Notes under the pieces: model-generated
What the model saw: the letters and a program-made list of their open reading frames with translations, nothing else
Database searches by the model: none
What the model was told of the DNA's origin: nothing
Made by a program: the position numbers and the translations under genes
Source: Comamonas testosteroni
GTDB lineage: Bacteria; Pseudomonadota; Gammaproteobacteria; Burkholderiales; Burkholderiaceae_C
DNA length: 64,000 nucleotides
Assembly: GCF_030505195.1 (NCBI RefSeq)
Contig: NZ_CP129672.1
Coordinates: forward strand, 868,001 to 932,000
Direction of reading: 5' to 3'
Shown here: positions 26,105 to 35,284 of the stretch, one piece after another
Layout of the letters: each line of letters begins with the position of its first letter
Position numbering within the stretch: position 1 is the first letter of the stretch

Positions 26105-26866
26105 TTAGAACCAGCCACGCAAGTAGGCGAAACGCACGGCTTGTGCTCGAGTGCGCACCTGGAGCTTGCGATAGATGTTCTTGATGTGCGTGTTGACCGT
26201 CATGGTGCTGATCTCCAACTGCGTGCCGATCTCTGCACTGGTGTTACCGCTGGCAACCATACGCAAGACCTCGCATTCGCGGCTGGAGAGCCTGTCGGAC
26301 ATATCAGAGCCCGGAACGGCTCCGGTGGCCGGCCGCTTGTCATACCGCTGCAAGAGCCGCCTGGCGAGACTGGGAGTGATGGATGCCCCGCCATTGACGA
26401 CCTGCAGCACCGCTTGGGGGTAGTTGCCAAACCAGGAGTTCTTGACCAGATAGCCGGTTGCACCCAACTCAAAAGCGTGCAACACCTGCTCTTCCGTCTC
26501 CACCACCGAAACCACAATGACCTCGGCCTGCGGGCGCTGGCTTTTCATCACCTCAATCAACTCAAGACCATCGTCTGCCCCCAGCTTCAGATCCAGCAAC
26601 ATGACATCAAACTCATGTTGACGAATGGCTTTTCTTGCATCCTTGAGGTTGTCCGCCTGCGCGACCACCATGGTGCGCCGATCATTCATGATTTCCTGTG
26701 CGATCACCATACGTAGGTGCGCATCATCGTCCACCAACAGCACTTTGACAGGCTTGTCGGGCTGCCCCACCATGTGATCTGGCCACATGGAAGGGCTCCC
26801 CAGCTCCACAGCCATGGGTCGGAGCATCAAGGCATCCCCAGAGTTGTTTGCACCGTTCGGGTCCAT
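26105..26866 (-). CDS. NarL/FixJ-family response regulator
   Basis: 253 residues. A 38-residue N-terminal extension precedes the receiver domain: VKVLLVDDDAHLRMVIAQEI supplies the acidic pair, DVMLLDLKLGADDG the phosphorylated Asp, and GATGYLVKN the conserved Lys. The C-terminal LuxR helix-turn-helix is LSSRECEVLRMVASGNTSAE through STMTVNTHIKNIYRKLQ. It is transcribed just before its kinase. The 208-bp gap upstream (26867-27074) is AT-rich and should hold the promoter. Confidence 0.94.
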   Translation of the reverse strand: MDPNGANNSGDALMLRPMAVELGSPSMWPDHMVGQPDKPVKVLLVDDDAHLRMVIAQEIMNDRRTMVVAQADNLKDARKAIRQHEFDVMLLDLKLGADDGLELIEVMKSQRPQAEVIVVSVVETEEQVLHAFELGATGYLVKNSWFGNYPQAVLQVVNGGASITPSLARRLLQRYDKRPATGAVPGSDMSDRLSSRECEVLRMVASGNTSAEIGTQLEISTMTVNTHIKNIYRKLQVRTRAQAVRFAYLRGWF

Positions 26867-27074
26867 TTTTCTCTCCTGGCCAGAGTTGCTTGCCGGGGAC
26901 TCAGGATGGTGCTCAAGACACCATATAGAAAAAAACTCCCCAGCGCGTCATTAGATAGTTTTTAGCAATTAAAACTGCAACTCAGCGTAAGAAAAAATGC
27001 AATTTGAGTAATCACGGTTTTCTGACGACACCTACTCAAAGCCGCCAATTACTCATCACAGTCGCCCAGGTGCC

Positions 27075-27917
27075 CTAAAACTGAACATCCAGGGAGCCTG
27101 CCGCGTGCCAGTCGATAGATGCTTGGCGCAGCACCATGTCGATGTCCATGCCCAGCGCCAGTCCGGTTTCAGCAGGGAATGTCACTGCCAGCTGGCGCTC
27201 ACCCCAGTTAAGCGCGCGGGTCGATGCTCGCCAGACGGCCAGATGCAGCACCCCCGTCAAAGGCTCGAATACAGGCTGCTCCATCGGCGCATGCATGAAC
27301 TGAAAGGCATCGCTGATCAGCTCCGGAAAATTCCACTGTCGCGCCAGATGGGCCGTAATCTGCCCTGAGCAGTAGCCCATCAATTGCATCTCCACCTGAG
27401 GGCGCTTGGGATGCAGGGGCTCCAACAACTCGGAAAGTCTGAAGAAAGTGTCAGGGTCGGCAGCCTGCAGCAACAGCTCTCCCAGGCCATGCAGCAGTCC
27501 CACCGCATAGGCCTGCGAGGCGTTGGCCTGAACCGACATTGCAAGCGCGCGCGCCATGCGTGCCGTGTCCAGGCTGTAGCGCCAGAAATTCGCCAAACTC
27601 CAGCCTGCCGAAACATGAGATGCGCTGACTGGAGCCGCCTTCTGCACCAATTGCCGCAACTGAACCGGCGCCAGCAGCACCAGTGCTTCGGGAATGCTGT
27701 GTACGCGCTGCCCCAGCAGATGCGCTGGCCCATTGGCTGCGGCCAGCAGACGAGCGGTCAAGACCGGATCGGTGGAAAACAATTGCACCAGGCTGCGCAT
27801 GCCGGGCTCTGGCTTGCGCAGTTCACTCGACAGCAGCGCAACGACGCGCGGCTGGCTTGGCAGCAATAAATGCTGCTCCAGCAACGTTGACAGGCTCAAT
27901 GGTTTGACGCGGCTCAT
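27075..27917 (-). CDS. HDOD domain protein
   Basis: 280 residues from the ATG at 27917 (MSRVKPLSLSTLL); a GTG at 27953 would add 12 residues and neither has a clear ribosome site. The HDOD domain is visible from LLPSQPRVVALLSSELRKPE through STDPVLTARLLAAANGPAHL and ALVLLAPVQLRQLVQ, followed by AVGLLHGLGELLLQ where the HD-like residues sit. HDOD proteins lack phosphodiesterase activity and act as scaffolds in signalling, often with cyclic-di-GMP or motility networks. It is a separate gene, 208 bp upstream of the response regulator promoter side. Confidence 0.85.
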   Translation of the reverse strand: MSRVKPLSLSTLLEQHLLLPSQPRVVALLSSELRKPEPGMRSLVQLFSTDPVLTARLLAAANGPAHLLGQRVHSIPEALVLLAPVQLRQLVQKAAPVSASHVSAGWSLANFWRYSLDTARMARALAMSVQANASQAYAVGLLHGLGELLLQAADPDTFFRLSELLEPLHPKRPQVEMQLMGYCSGQITAHLARQWNFPELISDAFQFMHAPMEQPVFEPLTGVLHLAVWRASTRALNWGERQLAVTFPAETGLALGMDIDMVLRQASIDWHAAGSLDVQF

Positions 27918-27983
27918 CTGGACCAAAGGCAGTGACAAGGCTGTCGCCACCACGAAATGAACACGAGAGGGCTCATAGGAATG

Positions 27984-29231
27984 TCAGAGCTTTTCATCTC
28001 TATTCAGCTGCACAGGCTGGCCCATGACCAACTGGCTGGCAAGCTTGCGTGTCAGGGGTTGTAACACGGAAAAGTGATCAGCCCCCTGAACCGAGACGCA
28101 GTGCAGCTGATTAGATTTTCGTGCGGCGCACATATTGTCGAGACTGTTGATATTGCCGGGACTCTTGCTGCCCTCGATGATCCACGTCGGACTCTTTATT
28201 GCATGCAGCCAGTAGACGGGCGAACGCAAGCGCTTTTCATCCGCCGAGATCAAGCCCCATTTCACGGGCCAGCCATAGCCGCCGACCTCGTCCACAGGAC
28301 CAAACGCGAACACCCCCTGAACTGGCAACCCTGCCGTTGCTGTCAGCAAAGCCAGCGTGGCTCCGGTGCTGTGCCCACCGAGATAGATGCGTGCCGGGTC
28401 GACATAAGGCAGCTGTGCGGCCTGCAGGATGGCCGCTGCCACATCCTGTACCTCCCCCCAGAAATACTCACGCTGGCCGGGATTGTCATTGCCACCGCGC
28501 AATGTGGGAAACAGCATCGCCATGCCTGCCTTGCGAAAAGCGCTGGCGCTTTGGTCATTGGCGGCTGGCCCTTCGCTCCAGAAATCGTCCAGGCTATTGG
28601 TATCTCCTCCCGTCAGCCAGACCATCAAAGGCAGCTTCCTCCCATCCCTGGGGTCCGGGGTGACAAAGGCATTGAGTTTCAGATCCCCGCTCTGATAGCT
28701 CATTGAAACAAACAGCTGAGAAGGCGGTGTCGGCATCGGCTGGATGGGCTTATGGGCGGCCGGCAACAAGGCTGCCGCAATCTGTGTTGTCTTGCCGACG
28801 CGAGCCTGCATCAGGTTCTGCAGAGCGATTTCACTAGAAGCGATCTGTTGATCCACCACCTGCTCGATCTGCACCTGCTCCGCGCGCTGGCTCTCGTGCT
28901 GCTTGCGAGCGGCAGCGTGACGCACTTTGGCCATCTCATGCTCTGCCATCGCAGCACGCGTGATGCAGCGCCGTTGTTGATCTATGTTGATGCCCTCTTC
29001 CTGGGCCTTGTCAACCTGGGCAAGATTGAGCTTGACGGTATGACAAAAGTCATCATTCTCTGGAGCCAGTGCTGGTGGCCAGACCAAGGCTGCAGGCTGC
29101 TGGGCATGGGCCTTGTTCTTGATTTTGTCCAACGATATCCAGCCGCGCGATGCCATCTTGGCGCCGATAAAGACCACCAAGATTGCCACCCCTATAGCTG
29201 GCAGTATCGCCCGCCCTCTCGCTTTGCGCAT
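27984..29231 (-). CDS. Membrane-anchored alpha/beta hydrolase
   Basis: 415 residues. The N-terminus MRKARGRAILPAIGVAILVV is a positively charged membrane anchor. Residues about 70-150 are Gln/Glu-rich and probably helical or coiled coil (KVRHAAARKQHESQRAEQVQ). The catalytic domain begins near 185 with LPLMVWLTGGDTNSLDDFW, then LRGGNDNPGQREYFWGE. The nucleophile is Ser in YLGGHSTGATLAL, and His lies in GADHFSVLQP. This resembles prolyl-oligopeptidase/PHB-depolymerase-like esterases. It would face the periplasm. A terminator of the tex gene separates the two genes. Confidence 0.8.
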   Translation of the reverse strand: MRKARGRAILPAIGVAILVVFIGAKMASRGWISLDKIKNKAHAQQPAALVWPPALAPENDDFCHTVKLNLAQVDKAQEEGINIDQQRRCITRAAMAEHEMAKVRHAAARKQHESQRAEQVQIEQVVDQQIASSEIALQNLMQARVGKTTQIAAALLPAAHKPIQPMPTPPSQLFVSMSYQSGDLKLNAFVTPDPRDGRKLPLMVWLTGGDTNSLDDFWSEGPAANDQSASAFRKAGMAMLFPTLRGGNDNPGQREYFWGEVQDVAAAILQAAQLPYVDPARIYLGGHSTGATLALLTATAGLPVQGVFAFGPVDEVGGYGWPVKWGLISADEKRLRSPVYWLHAIKSPTWIIEGSKSPGNINSLDNMCAARKSNQLHCVSVQGADHFSVLQPLTRKLASQLVMGQPVQLNRDEKL

Positions 29232-29245
29232 TGATGTGCTCCCAC

Positions 29246-29280
29246 AAAAAAGCCGCCTGTAATGTGAATTAAGTGGCGGC
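29246..29280 (-). terminator. Rho-independent terminator after tex
   Basis: GCCGCC (29252-29257) pairs with GGCGGC (29275-29280); on the minus strand the hairpin is followed by a run of six T. It lies just after the tex stop at 29292. The loop is long (17 nt), so strength is uncertain. Confidence 0.6.
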
Positions 29281-29291
29281 CCGGTAGGAGA

Positions 29292-31673
29292 TTATTTCTT
29301 CAGTCCCTGCAACTTCGCAAAGGCTGATGCCATTGCATTTTGCTGTGTGGGCTGGTTACCACGCTGTGGTTGCGCATAGCCACCGCGGCTGCCGCCGCCA
29401 TAGCTGTTGCTGCGGCCTGCGCCTTCAAAGCGGTTGTCGCGCGGGCCGTCGCGGCGTGCGGGAGCCGCATCGAGCTTCATGGTCAGGCTGATGCGCTTGC
29501 GATCCACATCCACTTCCAGCACCTTGACCTTGACGATCTGCCCCGTCTTGACCACTTCACGTGCATCTTCGATGAACTTGTGACTCATCTGGCTCACGTG
29601 CACAAGCCCGTCCTGATGCACACCCAGATCCACGAACGCACCGAACTGGGCCACGTTGCTGACCGTGCCCTCCAGCGTCATGCCTTCCTTCAGGTCCTTG
29701 ATGTCTTCCACGCCGTCATTGAAGCGGGCAACCACAAAGTCAGGGCGCGGATCACGACCGGGCTTCTCCAACTCCCCCAGAATATCCTTGATGGTCACAG
29801 CACCAAATTTGTCATTGGCAAACTGCTCCGGCTTCAAGGACTTGAGCACTTCGCCACGACCCATGATCTGATCCACGGGCTTGCCCGTGGCCAGGATGAT
29901 CTGCTCGACCACCGGATAGGTTTCGGGGTGAACGCCGGTGACATCCAGCGGATTGTCGCCACCGCGAATGCGCAGAAAGCCTGCTGCCTGCTCGAAAGTC
30001 TTGGCACCCAGACCGGCCACTTCCATCAGTTGCTTGCGGTTCTTGAACGAGCCATTGGCATCGCGCCAGCGCACCACCGACTTGGCGACCGAACCCGACA
30101 GACCCGAGACACGCGTCAGCAGCGGGGCCGAAGCGGTGTTCAAGTCCACACCCACGGAGTTCACGCAGTCCTCCACCACGGCATCGAGCTGGCGCGCCAG
30201 CTCGCTCTGGTTCACATCATGCTGGTACTGGCCCACGCCAATGCTCTTGGGATCAATCTTGACCAGCTCGGCCAGTGGATCCTGCAGGCGGCGGGCAATC
30301 GATGCCGCACCGCGCAGGCTGACGTCGATATCGGGCATTTCATGGGCCGCGAACTCGCTGGCCGAATAGACCGAAGCCCCGGCCTCGCTGACCACGACCT
30401 TGTCGATCTTCTTGTCGGCCTTGGAGGCGATCTTGATCAGATCCGCCGCCAACTTGTCCGTCTCGCGGCTGGCCGTGCCGTTGCCGATGGCGATCAGATT
30501 GATGTCGTGCTTTTCCACCAGACGGGCGAGCACGGCCAGGGAGCCATCCCAGTCGCGGCGCGGCTCATGCGGGTAGATGGTAGTTGTATCGACCAGCTTG
30601 CCGGTACTGTCCACCACAGCCACCTTGACGCCGGTGCGGATGCCGGGGTCCAGGCCGATCACGGCACGCTGGCCCGCCGGTGCGGCCAGCAGCAGGTCAC
30701 GCAGATTGTCGCCAAACACCTTGATGGCGACCTTCTCGGCGTCTTCACGCAGGCGGCTGAACAGGTCGCGCTCGGTGGACAGGCTCAGCTTCACGCGCCA
30801 GGTCCAGGCCACGCATTTGCGAATCAGATCGTCAGCGGCGCGCTTGGCATGGCTCCAGCCCAGATGCAGCGCGATCTTGCCCTCGGCGAGACTGGGTTTA
30901 CCCGGTTCAGGCTCGACCGGTTGCACCAGCTTGGCTTCGAGAACCTCCAACGCACGGCCGCGGAACACAGCCAAAGCCCGGTGCGAAGGCACACGGCCTA
31001 TGGGCTCGTCATACTCGAAGTAGTCGCGAAACTTGGCGACCTCGGGGTCGTTTTCGTTCTTGCTCTCGACTTTCTTGGATTGGAGCAGGCCTTCATCCCA
31101 CAGCCATTCGCGCAGCTTCTGCACCAGGGCCGGGTCCTCGGCCCAGCGCTCGGAGAGAATGTCGCGCACGCCGTCCAGCACGGCAAAAGTGGTGCTGAAG
31201 TCGGGACCGGGCTTGCCGTCGTCCAGCGTCGTCGCTGGCTTGCAGAAAGCCTCGGCCTCCTTGTGCGGATCCAGCGTAGGGTCGGCAAACAGCTTGTCGG
31301 CCAGCGGCTCGATGCCGAATTCCTTGGCAATCTGGCCCTTGGTGCGGCGCTTTTGCTTGAAGGGCAGGTAAATGTCCTCCAACTCCTGCTTGGTCGGCGC
31401 ACTGACAATTGCCAGGCGCAGCGCATCGGTCAGCTTGCCCTGCTCGTCAATGGCCTTGAGCACCGTCTCCCGGCGGTCGTCCAGCTCGCGCAGATAGGTC
31501 AGGCGCTCGTCCAGCGTGCGCAGTTGCGTATCGTCCAGACCGCCCGTGGCCTCCTTGCGGTAGCGGGCCACAAACGGAACCGTGGCGCCACCATCGAGCA
31601 ACTCCACTGCCGCGCTCACCTGCTGCGGCTTGACATTCAGTTCTTGAGCAATCTGACCAATGATTTTTTGCAT
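29292..31673 (-). CDS. tex: Tex, RNA-binding transcription accessory protein
   Basis: 793 residues from the ATG at 31673 (MQKIIGQIAQELNVKPQQV), the usual Tex start; a longer frame is unsupported. Order of domains: N-terminal helix-turn-helix region with VPFVARYRKEATGGLDDTQL; YqgF/RNase H-like domain with VIGLDPGIRTGVKVAVVD (about residue 330); helix-hairpin-helix segments (VGVDLNTASAPLLTRVSGLS); and a C-terminal S1 RNA-binding domain (EGTVSNVAQFGAFVDLGVH). The tail is Gly/Arg-rich. Tex associates with transcription and RNA; Spt6 is the eukaryotic relative. It is divergent from the DUF72 gene. Confidence 0.97.
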   Translation of the reverse strand: MQKIIGQIAQELNVKPQQVSAAVELLDGGATVPFVARYRKEATGGLDDTQLRTLDERLTYLRELDDRRETVLKAIDEQGKLTDALRLAIVSAPTKQELEDIYLPFKQKRRTKGQIAKEFGIEPLADKLFADPTLDPHKEAEAFCKPATTLDDGKPGPDFSTTFAVLDGVRDILSERWAEDPALVQKLREWLWDEGLLQSKKVESKNENDPEVAKFRDYFEYDEPIGRVPSHRALAVFRGRALEVLEAKLVQPVEPEPGKPSLAEGKIALHLGWSHAKRAADDLIRKCVAWTWRVKLSLSTERDLFSRLREDAEKVAIKVFGDNLRDLLLAAPAGQRAVIGLDPGIRTGVKVAVVDSTGKLVDTTTIYPHEPRRDWDGSLAVLARLVEKHDINLIAIGNGTASRETDKLAADLIKIASKADKKIDKVVVSEAGASVYSASEFAAHEMPDIDVSLRGAASIARRLQDPLAELVKIDPKSIGVGQYQHDVNQSELARQLDAVVEDCVNSVGVDLNTASAPLLTRVSGLSGSVAKSVVRWRDANGSFKNRKQLMEVAGLGAKTFEQAAGFLRIRGGDNPLDVTGVHPETYPVVEQIILATGKPVDQIMGRGEVLKSLKPEQFANDKFGAVTIKDILGELEKPGRDPRPDFVVARFNDGVEDIKDLKEGMTLEGTVSNVAQFGAFVDLGVHQDGLVHVSQMSHKFIEDAREVVKTGQIVKVKVLEVDVDRKRISLTMKLDAAPARRDGPRDNRFEGAGRSNSYGGGSRGGYAQPQRGNQPTQQNAMASAFAKLQGLKK

Positions 31674-31852
31674 TCGAATATTCGCCCCACGGCGCTCAAC
31701 ACAGGAAGCCAATGAGTTTGCCATAGGCATGGCGCCAGACTGCTCTTGATATCCGGCAGAAGTGCAAGCAAACCTTAAAAACTATGCTTTCCATAGCTGC
31801 TTTCCCTGAATGAGCAAGCGCAGAAAGCCAATTTCATTAGAATTATTGCGAC

Positions 31853-32971
31853 ATGCCCGAAACCTTTCAGGACGATTTTTTTGCCGATGAGCTGCCTCCC
31901 CCCAAAGACGGCACCGGCAAAGCACAGTCTGAAGAAGCGCTGCCGGCAGATGCCCCAGGTAAACACAAACCCAGAAGCGGCGCGATTGCCCTGGCCCCGG
32001 CAGCCGCGCAGTACCAGGAGCTGGCCGCTCAACTGCCTCCCCTGCTGCGCATGGGCGTCTCGACCTGGTCCTATCCGGGCTGGGAAGACTTGGTCTGGGA
32101 CGGTGCGTACGATAGTAGCGTGCTGGCCAAAAAAGGCCTGACGGCCTATCACCAACATCCGCTGCTGCGCACTGTCTGCGTCGACCGCACCTTCTGGCGA
32201 CCGCTGACGGCCAGCCAATATGCCGCCTTTGCCGCTCAGGTCGATACCGACTTCCGCTTTGTCGTCAAATGCCCAGCCGGTATTACCGATGCCCAGGTCC
32301 GCAGCGAGGAAGGCAAGCCGCGCGAGGCCAACCCCGCGTTTCTGGACCCTGGCCTAGCCATAGAGCATTTTGTGCAGCCCACTCTCGAAGGGCTGGGCAG
32401 CAAGCTGGGCGTGCTGGTCTTTCAGCTCAGTCCCCTGCCCTGGAGTCTGCTCAGCCGCCCCGGCCTATTGATGGAAAGGCTGGGCCAGTTGCTGGCCGCC
32501 GTGAGGCAGGCGCTACAAAAACATCCACAAGTCGTCGTGGCCGTCGAGGTCAGGGACCCCGAGCTGCTAACCCCGGCGCTACCCCGGACACTCAAGGCCC
32601 ATGGCGCAACCTATTGTCTGGGCCTGCACGGCAAGATGCCTCCCATCGAAGAGCAGTTGCCCACGTTGCGCGCCTTGTGGCCCGGGCCGCTGGTGTGCCG
32701 CTGGAATCTGAATCGCATCTTTGGCGCCTATGGCTATACCGATGCCCAGAAGAAGCACCAGCCGTTCAACGAGATCCTCAGCGAAGATCGGCATACTCGG
32801 GAGCGGCTGGCCCACACAATTGCCGGCATCACCGGTGCCGGTCAACCCGCTTTTGTGACCATCAGCAACGATGCCGAGGGATGCGCCCCCCGCTCAATAA
32901 CGCTGCTGGCGCAGGCGCTTGCGAGTCTTGCAGACGCAGGCCCGGACAAGCGGCCACGCCCCCCATCCTGA
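31853..32971 (+). CDS. DUF72 (YecE-like) family protein
   Basis: 372 residues. An acidic, variable N-terminal 60 residues precedes the TIM-barrel-like DUF72 domain: LRMGVSTWSYPGWEDLVWDG, DFRFVVKCPAGIT, LGVLVFQLSPLPWSLLSRPG, and the C-terminal FVTISNDAEGCAPRSITLLA. The family is widespread and its function is not established; barrel structure and charged active-site-like residues suggest an enzyme. It is divergent from tex over 179 bp. Confidence 0.88.
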   Translation: MPETFQDDFFADELPPPKDGTGKAQSEEALPADAPGKHKPRSGAIALAPAAAQYQELAAQLPPLLRMGVSTWSYPGWEDLVWDGAYDSSVLAKKGLTAYHQHPLLRTVCVDRTFWRPLTASQYAAFAAQVDTDFRFVVKCPAGITDAQVRSEEGKPREANPAFLDPGLAIEHFVQPTLEGLGSKLGVLVFQLSPLPWSLLSRPGLLMERLGQLLAAVRQALQKHPQVVVAVEVRDPELLTPALPRTLKAHGATYCLGLHGKMPPIEEQLPTLRALWPGPLVCRWNLNRIFGAYGYTDAQKKHQPFNEILSEDRHTRERLAHTIAGITGAGQPAFVTISNDAEGCAPRSITLLAQALASLADAGPDKRPRPPS

Positions 32972-32990
32972 AATTATGGTGAAAATGCCA

Positions 32991-33034
32991 TCAAACGCTT
33001 ACCAGTAAAGCGCTGATAGCTATCAAAAAAAAAA
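32991..33034. repeat. Dispersed Comamonadaceae-type repeat, copy 1
   Basis: A CGCTT/AAGCG inverted pair followed by AAGCGCTGATAGCTATCAAA and a run of A, between the DUF72 gene and the convergent crotonase gene. Similar elements occur at 42161-42200, 42735-42778 (reverse) and 46071-46112 (reverse) in this window. In shape it could form a hairpin; whether it works as a terminator is not known. Confidence 0.6.
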
Positions 33035-33082
33035 TCCCAGCAGGTTCGATGCTGTCGGGCTTTGTTTTGATAGGGGTCCAGA

Positions 33083-34186
33083 TCAGCCTTGCAGTGCCGC
33101 CAGCGGGTGCGAATGCGCTGGCCAAGGGCTGTCAAAGAACGCTTGCCACTCGGCATCGCTCACCTCTTCGATGCTGGCAGGATTCCAGCGCGGGCTGTGG
33201 TCCTTGTCCACCGCCAGCGCACGAATGCCCTCCACGGTTTCACTGCGACCCGGACGTAGATAAAAGCAGTGGCGCACCAAATCGCGCTCCATGCGCAGAT
33301 CTTCGGCCAGAGTCATCTGGCGCGCACGGCGGATCTGCTCCAGCACCACATGCAGCATCAGCGGTGAGCGCTTGCGCAGCGTGGCGGCTTCGGCCTGAGC
33401 CCAGTCGCTGCCGGCCTGCAAGGCCTGCACAACAGCAGCCACCGTGGGCTGAGAAAAACAGGCATCAATTTCCGCACGATGCCCGGTTATCTTGGGCTCG
33501 GCGCTCACAAAGCGGGAGCGCACCACGGCATTGAGCGCCTCCACGTTGGCAAAATCCGTGGTTGCCAGGGTCTCCCACAGATCGGCCTGCTGCGCGGCGG
33601 GAATGCAGCCATCGGCCAAACCAAAAGCCAGGGCATCGCCCGCGCCGATGGTGTCACCGGTCAAGGCCAGCCATTCGCCCACAGCACCAGGGCAGCGCGA
33701 TAGAAAATAGCCGCCCCCCACATCGGGGAACAAGCCAATGGCCGTCTCGGGCATGGCCATCTTGGTGCGCTCGGTCACGATACGCAGCGAGCCGCCCTGG
33801 CTGATGCCCATGCCGCCGCCCATGACGATGCCATCCATGAAAGCGATATAAGGCTTGCCAAAGCTGTGAATCAAATGGTTGAGCGCATATTCCTCGGTGA
33901 AGAAATCTTCGAGTTGAGGATTGCCGCAGCTTCCGGCCGCGTGCAGAAAGCGGATGTCGCCACCGGCGCAAAACGCCCCGAACATCCCTTCCTTGTTGCT
34001 GCCACGAATGGCTACGCCCAGAATCGAGTCGTCTTTTTGCCAGGCCAGCAACGTGCCCAGCAGATCGCGCACCATGCCCAGAGACAGCGCATTGAGCGCC
34101 TTGGGACGGTTGAGCGTAATCATGCCCAGCTTGCCACGGACTTCGGCAATCACATCGGACATATCGGCGCTCGGGGTGGGGGTCAT
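33083..34186 (-). CDS. 3-Hydroxyisobutyryl-CoA hydrolase-like crotonase
   Basis: 367 residues from the ATG at 34186 (MTPTPSADMSDVI), selected because AAGGAG lies 8 bp upstream. It is longer than plain enoyl-CoA hydratases (about 260) and matches the HIBCH group. Oxyanion residues lie in FCAGGDIRFLHAAG and GIVMGGGMGISQGGS; the catalytic Glu/Asp region is AMPETAIGLFPDVGGGYFLSR. The C-terminal extension (LRMERDLVRHCFYLRPGRSE, EGIRALAVDKDHSPRWNP) is characteristic of that group. It releases 3-hydroxyisobutyrate from its CoA ester in valine breakdown. No other valine gene is adjacent. Confidence 0.9.
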   Translation of the reverse strand: MTPTPSADMSDVIAEVRGKLGMITLNRPKALNALSLGMVRDLLGTLLAWQKDDSILGVAIRGSNKEGMFGAFCAGGDIRFLHAAGSCGNPQLEDFFTEEYALNHLIHSFGKPYIAFMDGIVMGGGMGISQGGSLRIVTERTKMAMPETAIGLFPDVGGGYFLSRCPGAVGEWLALTGDTIGAGDALAFGLADGCIPAAQQADLWETLATTDFANVEALNAVVRSRFVSAEPKITGHRAEIDACFSQPTVAAVVQALQAGSDWAQAEAATLRKRSPLMLHVVLEQIRRARQMTLAEDLRMERDLVRHCFYLRPGRSETVEGIRALAVDKDHSPRWNPASIEEVSDAEWQAFFDSPWPAHSHPLAALQG

Positions 34187-34403
34187 TGTCTTGCTCCTTG
34201 AATCAATTCCATACTGGTCGCCAATCGGTCGCCAGGCCATGCGCTCCGATTATGCGGTTGCACTCCACGCAGGCCGGGACAAGGACGTGACAAATACCGC
34301 CAGCATCTGCAGCCACAAAGCCCGAACGTGCTGCAATGCTGACTAATATGGGAGCCGTGCTTGGCTGCAGCTTCACCAGTTTCTGCAGCCCACCTTCTGT
34401 CTC

Positions 34404-34844
34404 ATGAACGATCTGCCACCACCGCCCGAAACCCCTCGCGCAGAACCGCACCTGGAGTCCAAGCAGCTTTCCGCGCCGCTGCGCTATCTGCTCATTGCCT
34501 TTGCCCTGGTCTGCGTGATATTGGGGCTGATAGGTGCCGTGGTTCCCGGCATGCCCACCACGGTATTCATACTGATGGCGGCCTGGGCAGCCGTACGCAG
34601 CTCGCCCAGACTGCACCGCTGGCTCTATGCCCACCGTGTTTTCGGCCCCCTGCTGCATAACTGGGACACCGGTGGCAAGATCAGCCGCCGTGCCAAATGG
34701 ACGGCAACCGTCAGCATGGGCGCCAGCAGCCTGCTGATTCTCTATTTCTCGTACAAACCATGGCTCACGGCCATGACGCTGAGCATCATGGCCTGCGTCC
34801 TGCTCTGGCTGTGGCTGAGGCCGGAGCCGCAGATTGAAGGGTGA
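34404..34844 (+). CDS. DUF454 (YbaN-like) inner membrane protein
   Basis: 146 residues. A polar N-terminus of about 28 residues precedes three to four membrane segments (LLIAFALVCVILGLIGAVVP, TTVFILMAAWAAV, MTLSIMACVLLWLWL). The segment PGMPTTVFILMAAWAA with the following SPRLHRWLYAHRVFGPLLHNW is the DUF454 signature. The function of YbaN-like proteins is unknown. It stands alone between the HIBCH-like gene and the tRNA-Pro pair. Confidence 0.9.
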   Translation: MNDLPPPPETPRAEPHLESKQLSAPLRYLLIAFALVCVILGLIGAVVPGMPTTVFILMAAWAAVRSSPRLHRWLYAHRVFGPLLHNWDTGGKISRRAKWTATVSMGASSLLILYFSYKPWLTAMTLSIMACVLLWLWLRPEPQIEG

Positions 34845-34910
34845 GGCCCCCAAAAGCCGCAATACATGCGCATGGTCGATGTTCTCCTCGAACAGGAGAG
34901 CTGGAATAGA

Positions 34911-34942
34911 AAAAGGCCCGTGATTTTCATCACAGGCCTTTT
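34911..34942 (-). terminator. Terminator after tRNA-Pro copy 1
   Basis: A hairpin of about 13 bp with one mismatch, built on AAGGCCCGTGAT and ATCACAGGCCTT with a TTTC loop. On the minus strand it ends in a T run. It lies 5 bp beyond the tRNA 3' end and matches the element after copy 2. Confidence 0.8.
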
Positions 34943-34947
34943 CAATT

Positions 34948-35024
34948 TGGTCGGAATGGCGGGATTCGAACTCGCGACCCCTTGCACCCCATGCAAGTGC
35001 GCTACCAGGCTGCGCTACATTCCG
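34948..35024 (-). tRNA. tRNA-Pro (GGG), copy 1
   Basis: 77 nt with encoded CCA, read on the minus strand. Acceptor 5' CGGAATG pairs with CATTCCG, discriminator A. The D arm starts GCGCAGCCTGG; the anticodon stem CTTGC/GCAAG encloses the loop ATGGGGT, giving anticodon GGG. The T arm contains GAGTTCGAATCCCGC. Decodes CCC and CCU. The sequence is identical to copy 2 at 35208-35284. Confidence 0.97.
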
Positions 35025-35170
35025 TGTCGATGACGCTATTGTAACCGATTTCTGGCCCTTTTCCGGGAAGACCGCTGCTGAAGCAATTGCTCAAGCATGA
35101 ATCATGACGGACGCATGGCGCTGCAGGTTTAATAGCATCTCACGCGTGCAACTTTGGAGGCACGCATTGA

Positions 35171-35202
35171 AAAAGGCCTGTGATTTACATCACAGGCCTT
35201 TT
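35171..35202 (-). terminator. Terminator after tRNA-Pro copy 2
   Basis: A perfect 14-bp stem (AAAAGGCCTGTGAT / ATCACAGGCCTTTT) with a TTAC loop, 5 bp beyond the tRNA 3' end on the minus strand. Near copy of the element at 34911-34942, so the tRNA and its terminator were duplicated together. Confidence 0.85.
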
Positions 35203-35207
35203 CAAAT

Positions 35208-35284
35208 TGGTCGGAATGGCGGGATTCGAACTCGCGACCCCTTGCACCCCATGCAAGTGCGCTACCAGGCTGCGCTACATTCCG
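35208..35284 (-). tRNA. tRNA-Pro (GGG), copy 2
   Basis: Identical 77-nt sequence to copy 1, 260 bp away in the same orientation, again with encoded CCA and anticodon GGG. Copy 2 is upstream with respect to transcription. Each copy has its own terminator, so they are likely independent transcripts. Confidence 0.97.

Noticed and set aside
29340..31715. 791-codon plus-strand frame opposite tex
   Set aside because: Only an open antisense frame, common in high-GC DNA. The Tex motifs on the minus strand are unambiguous.
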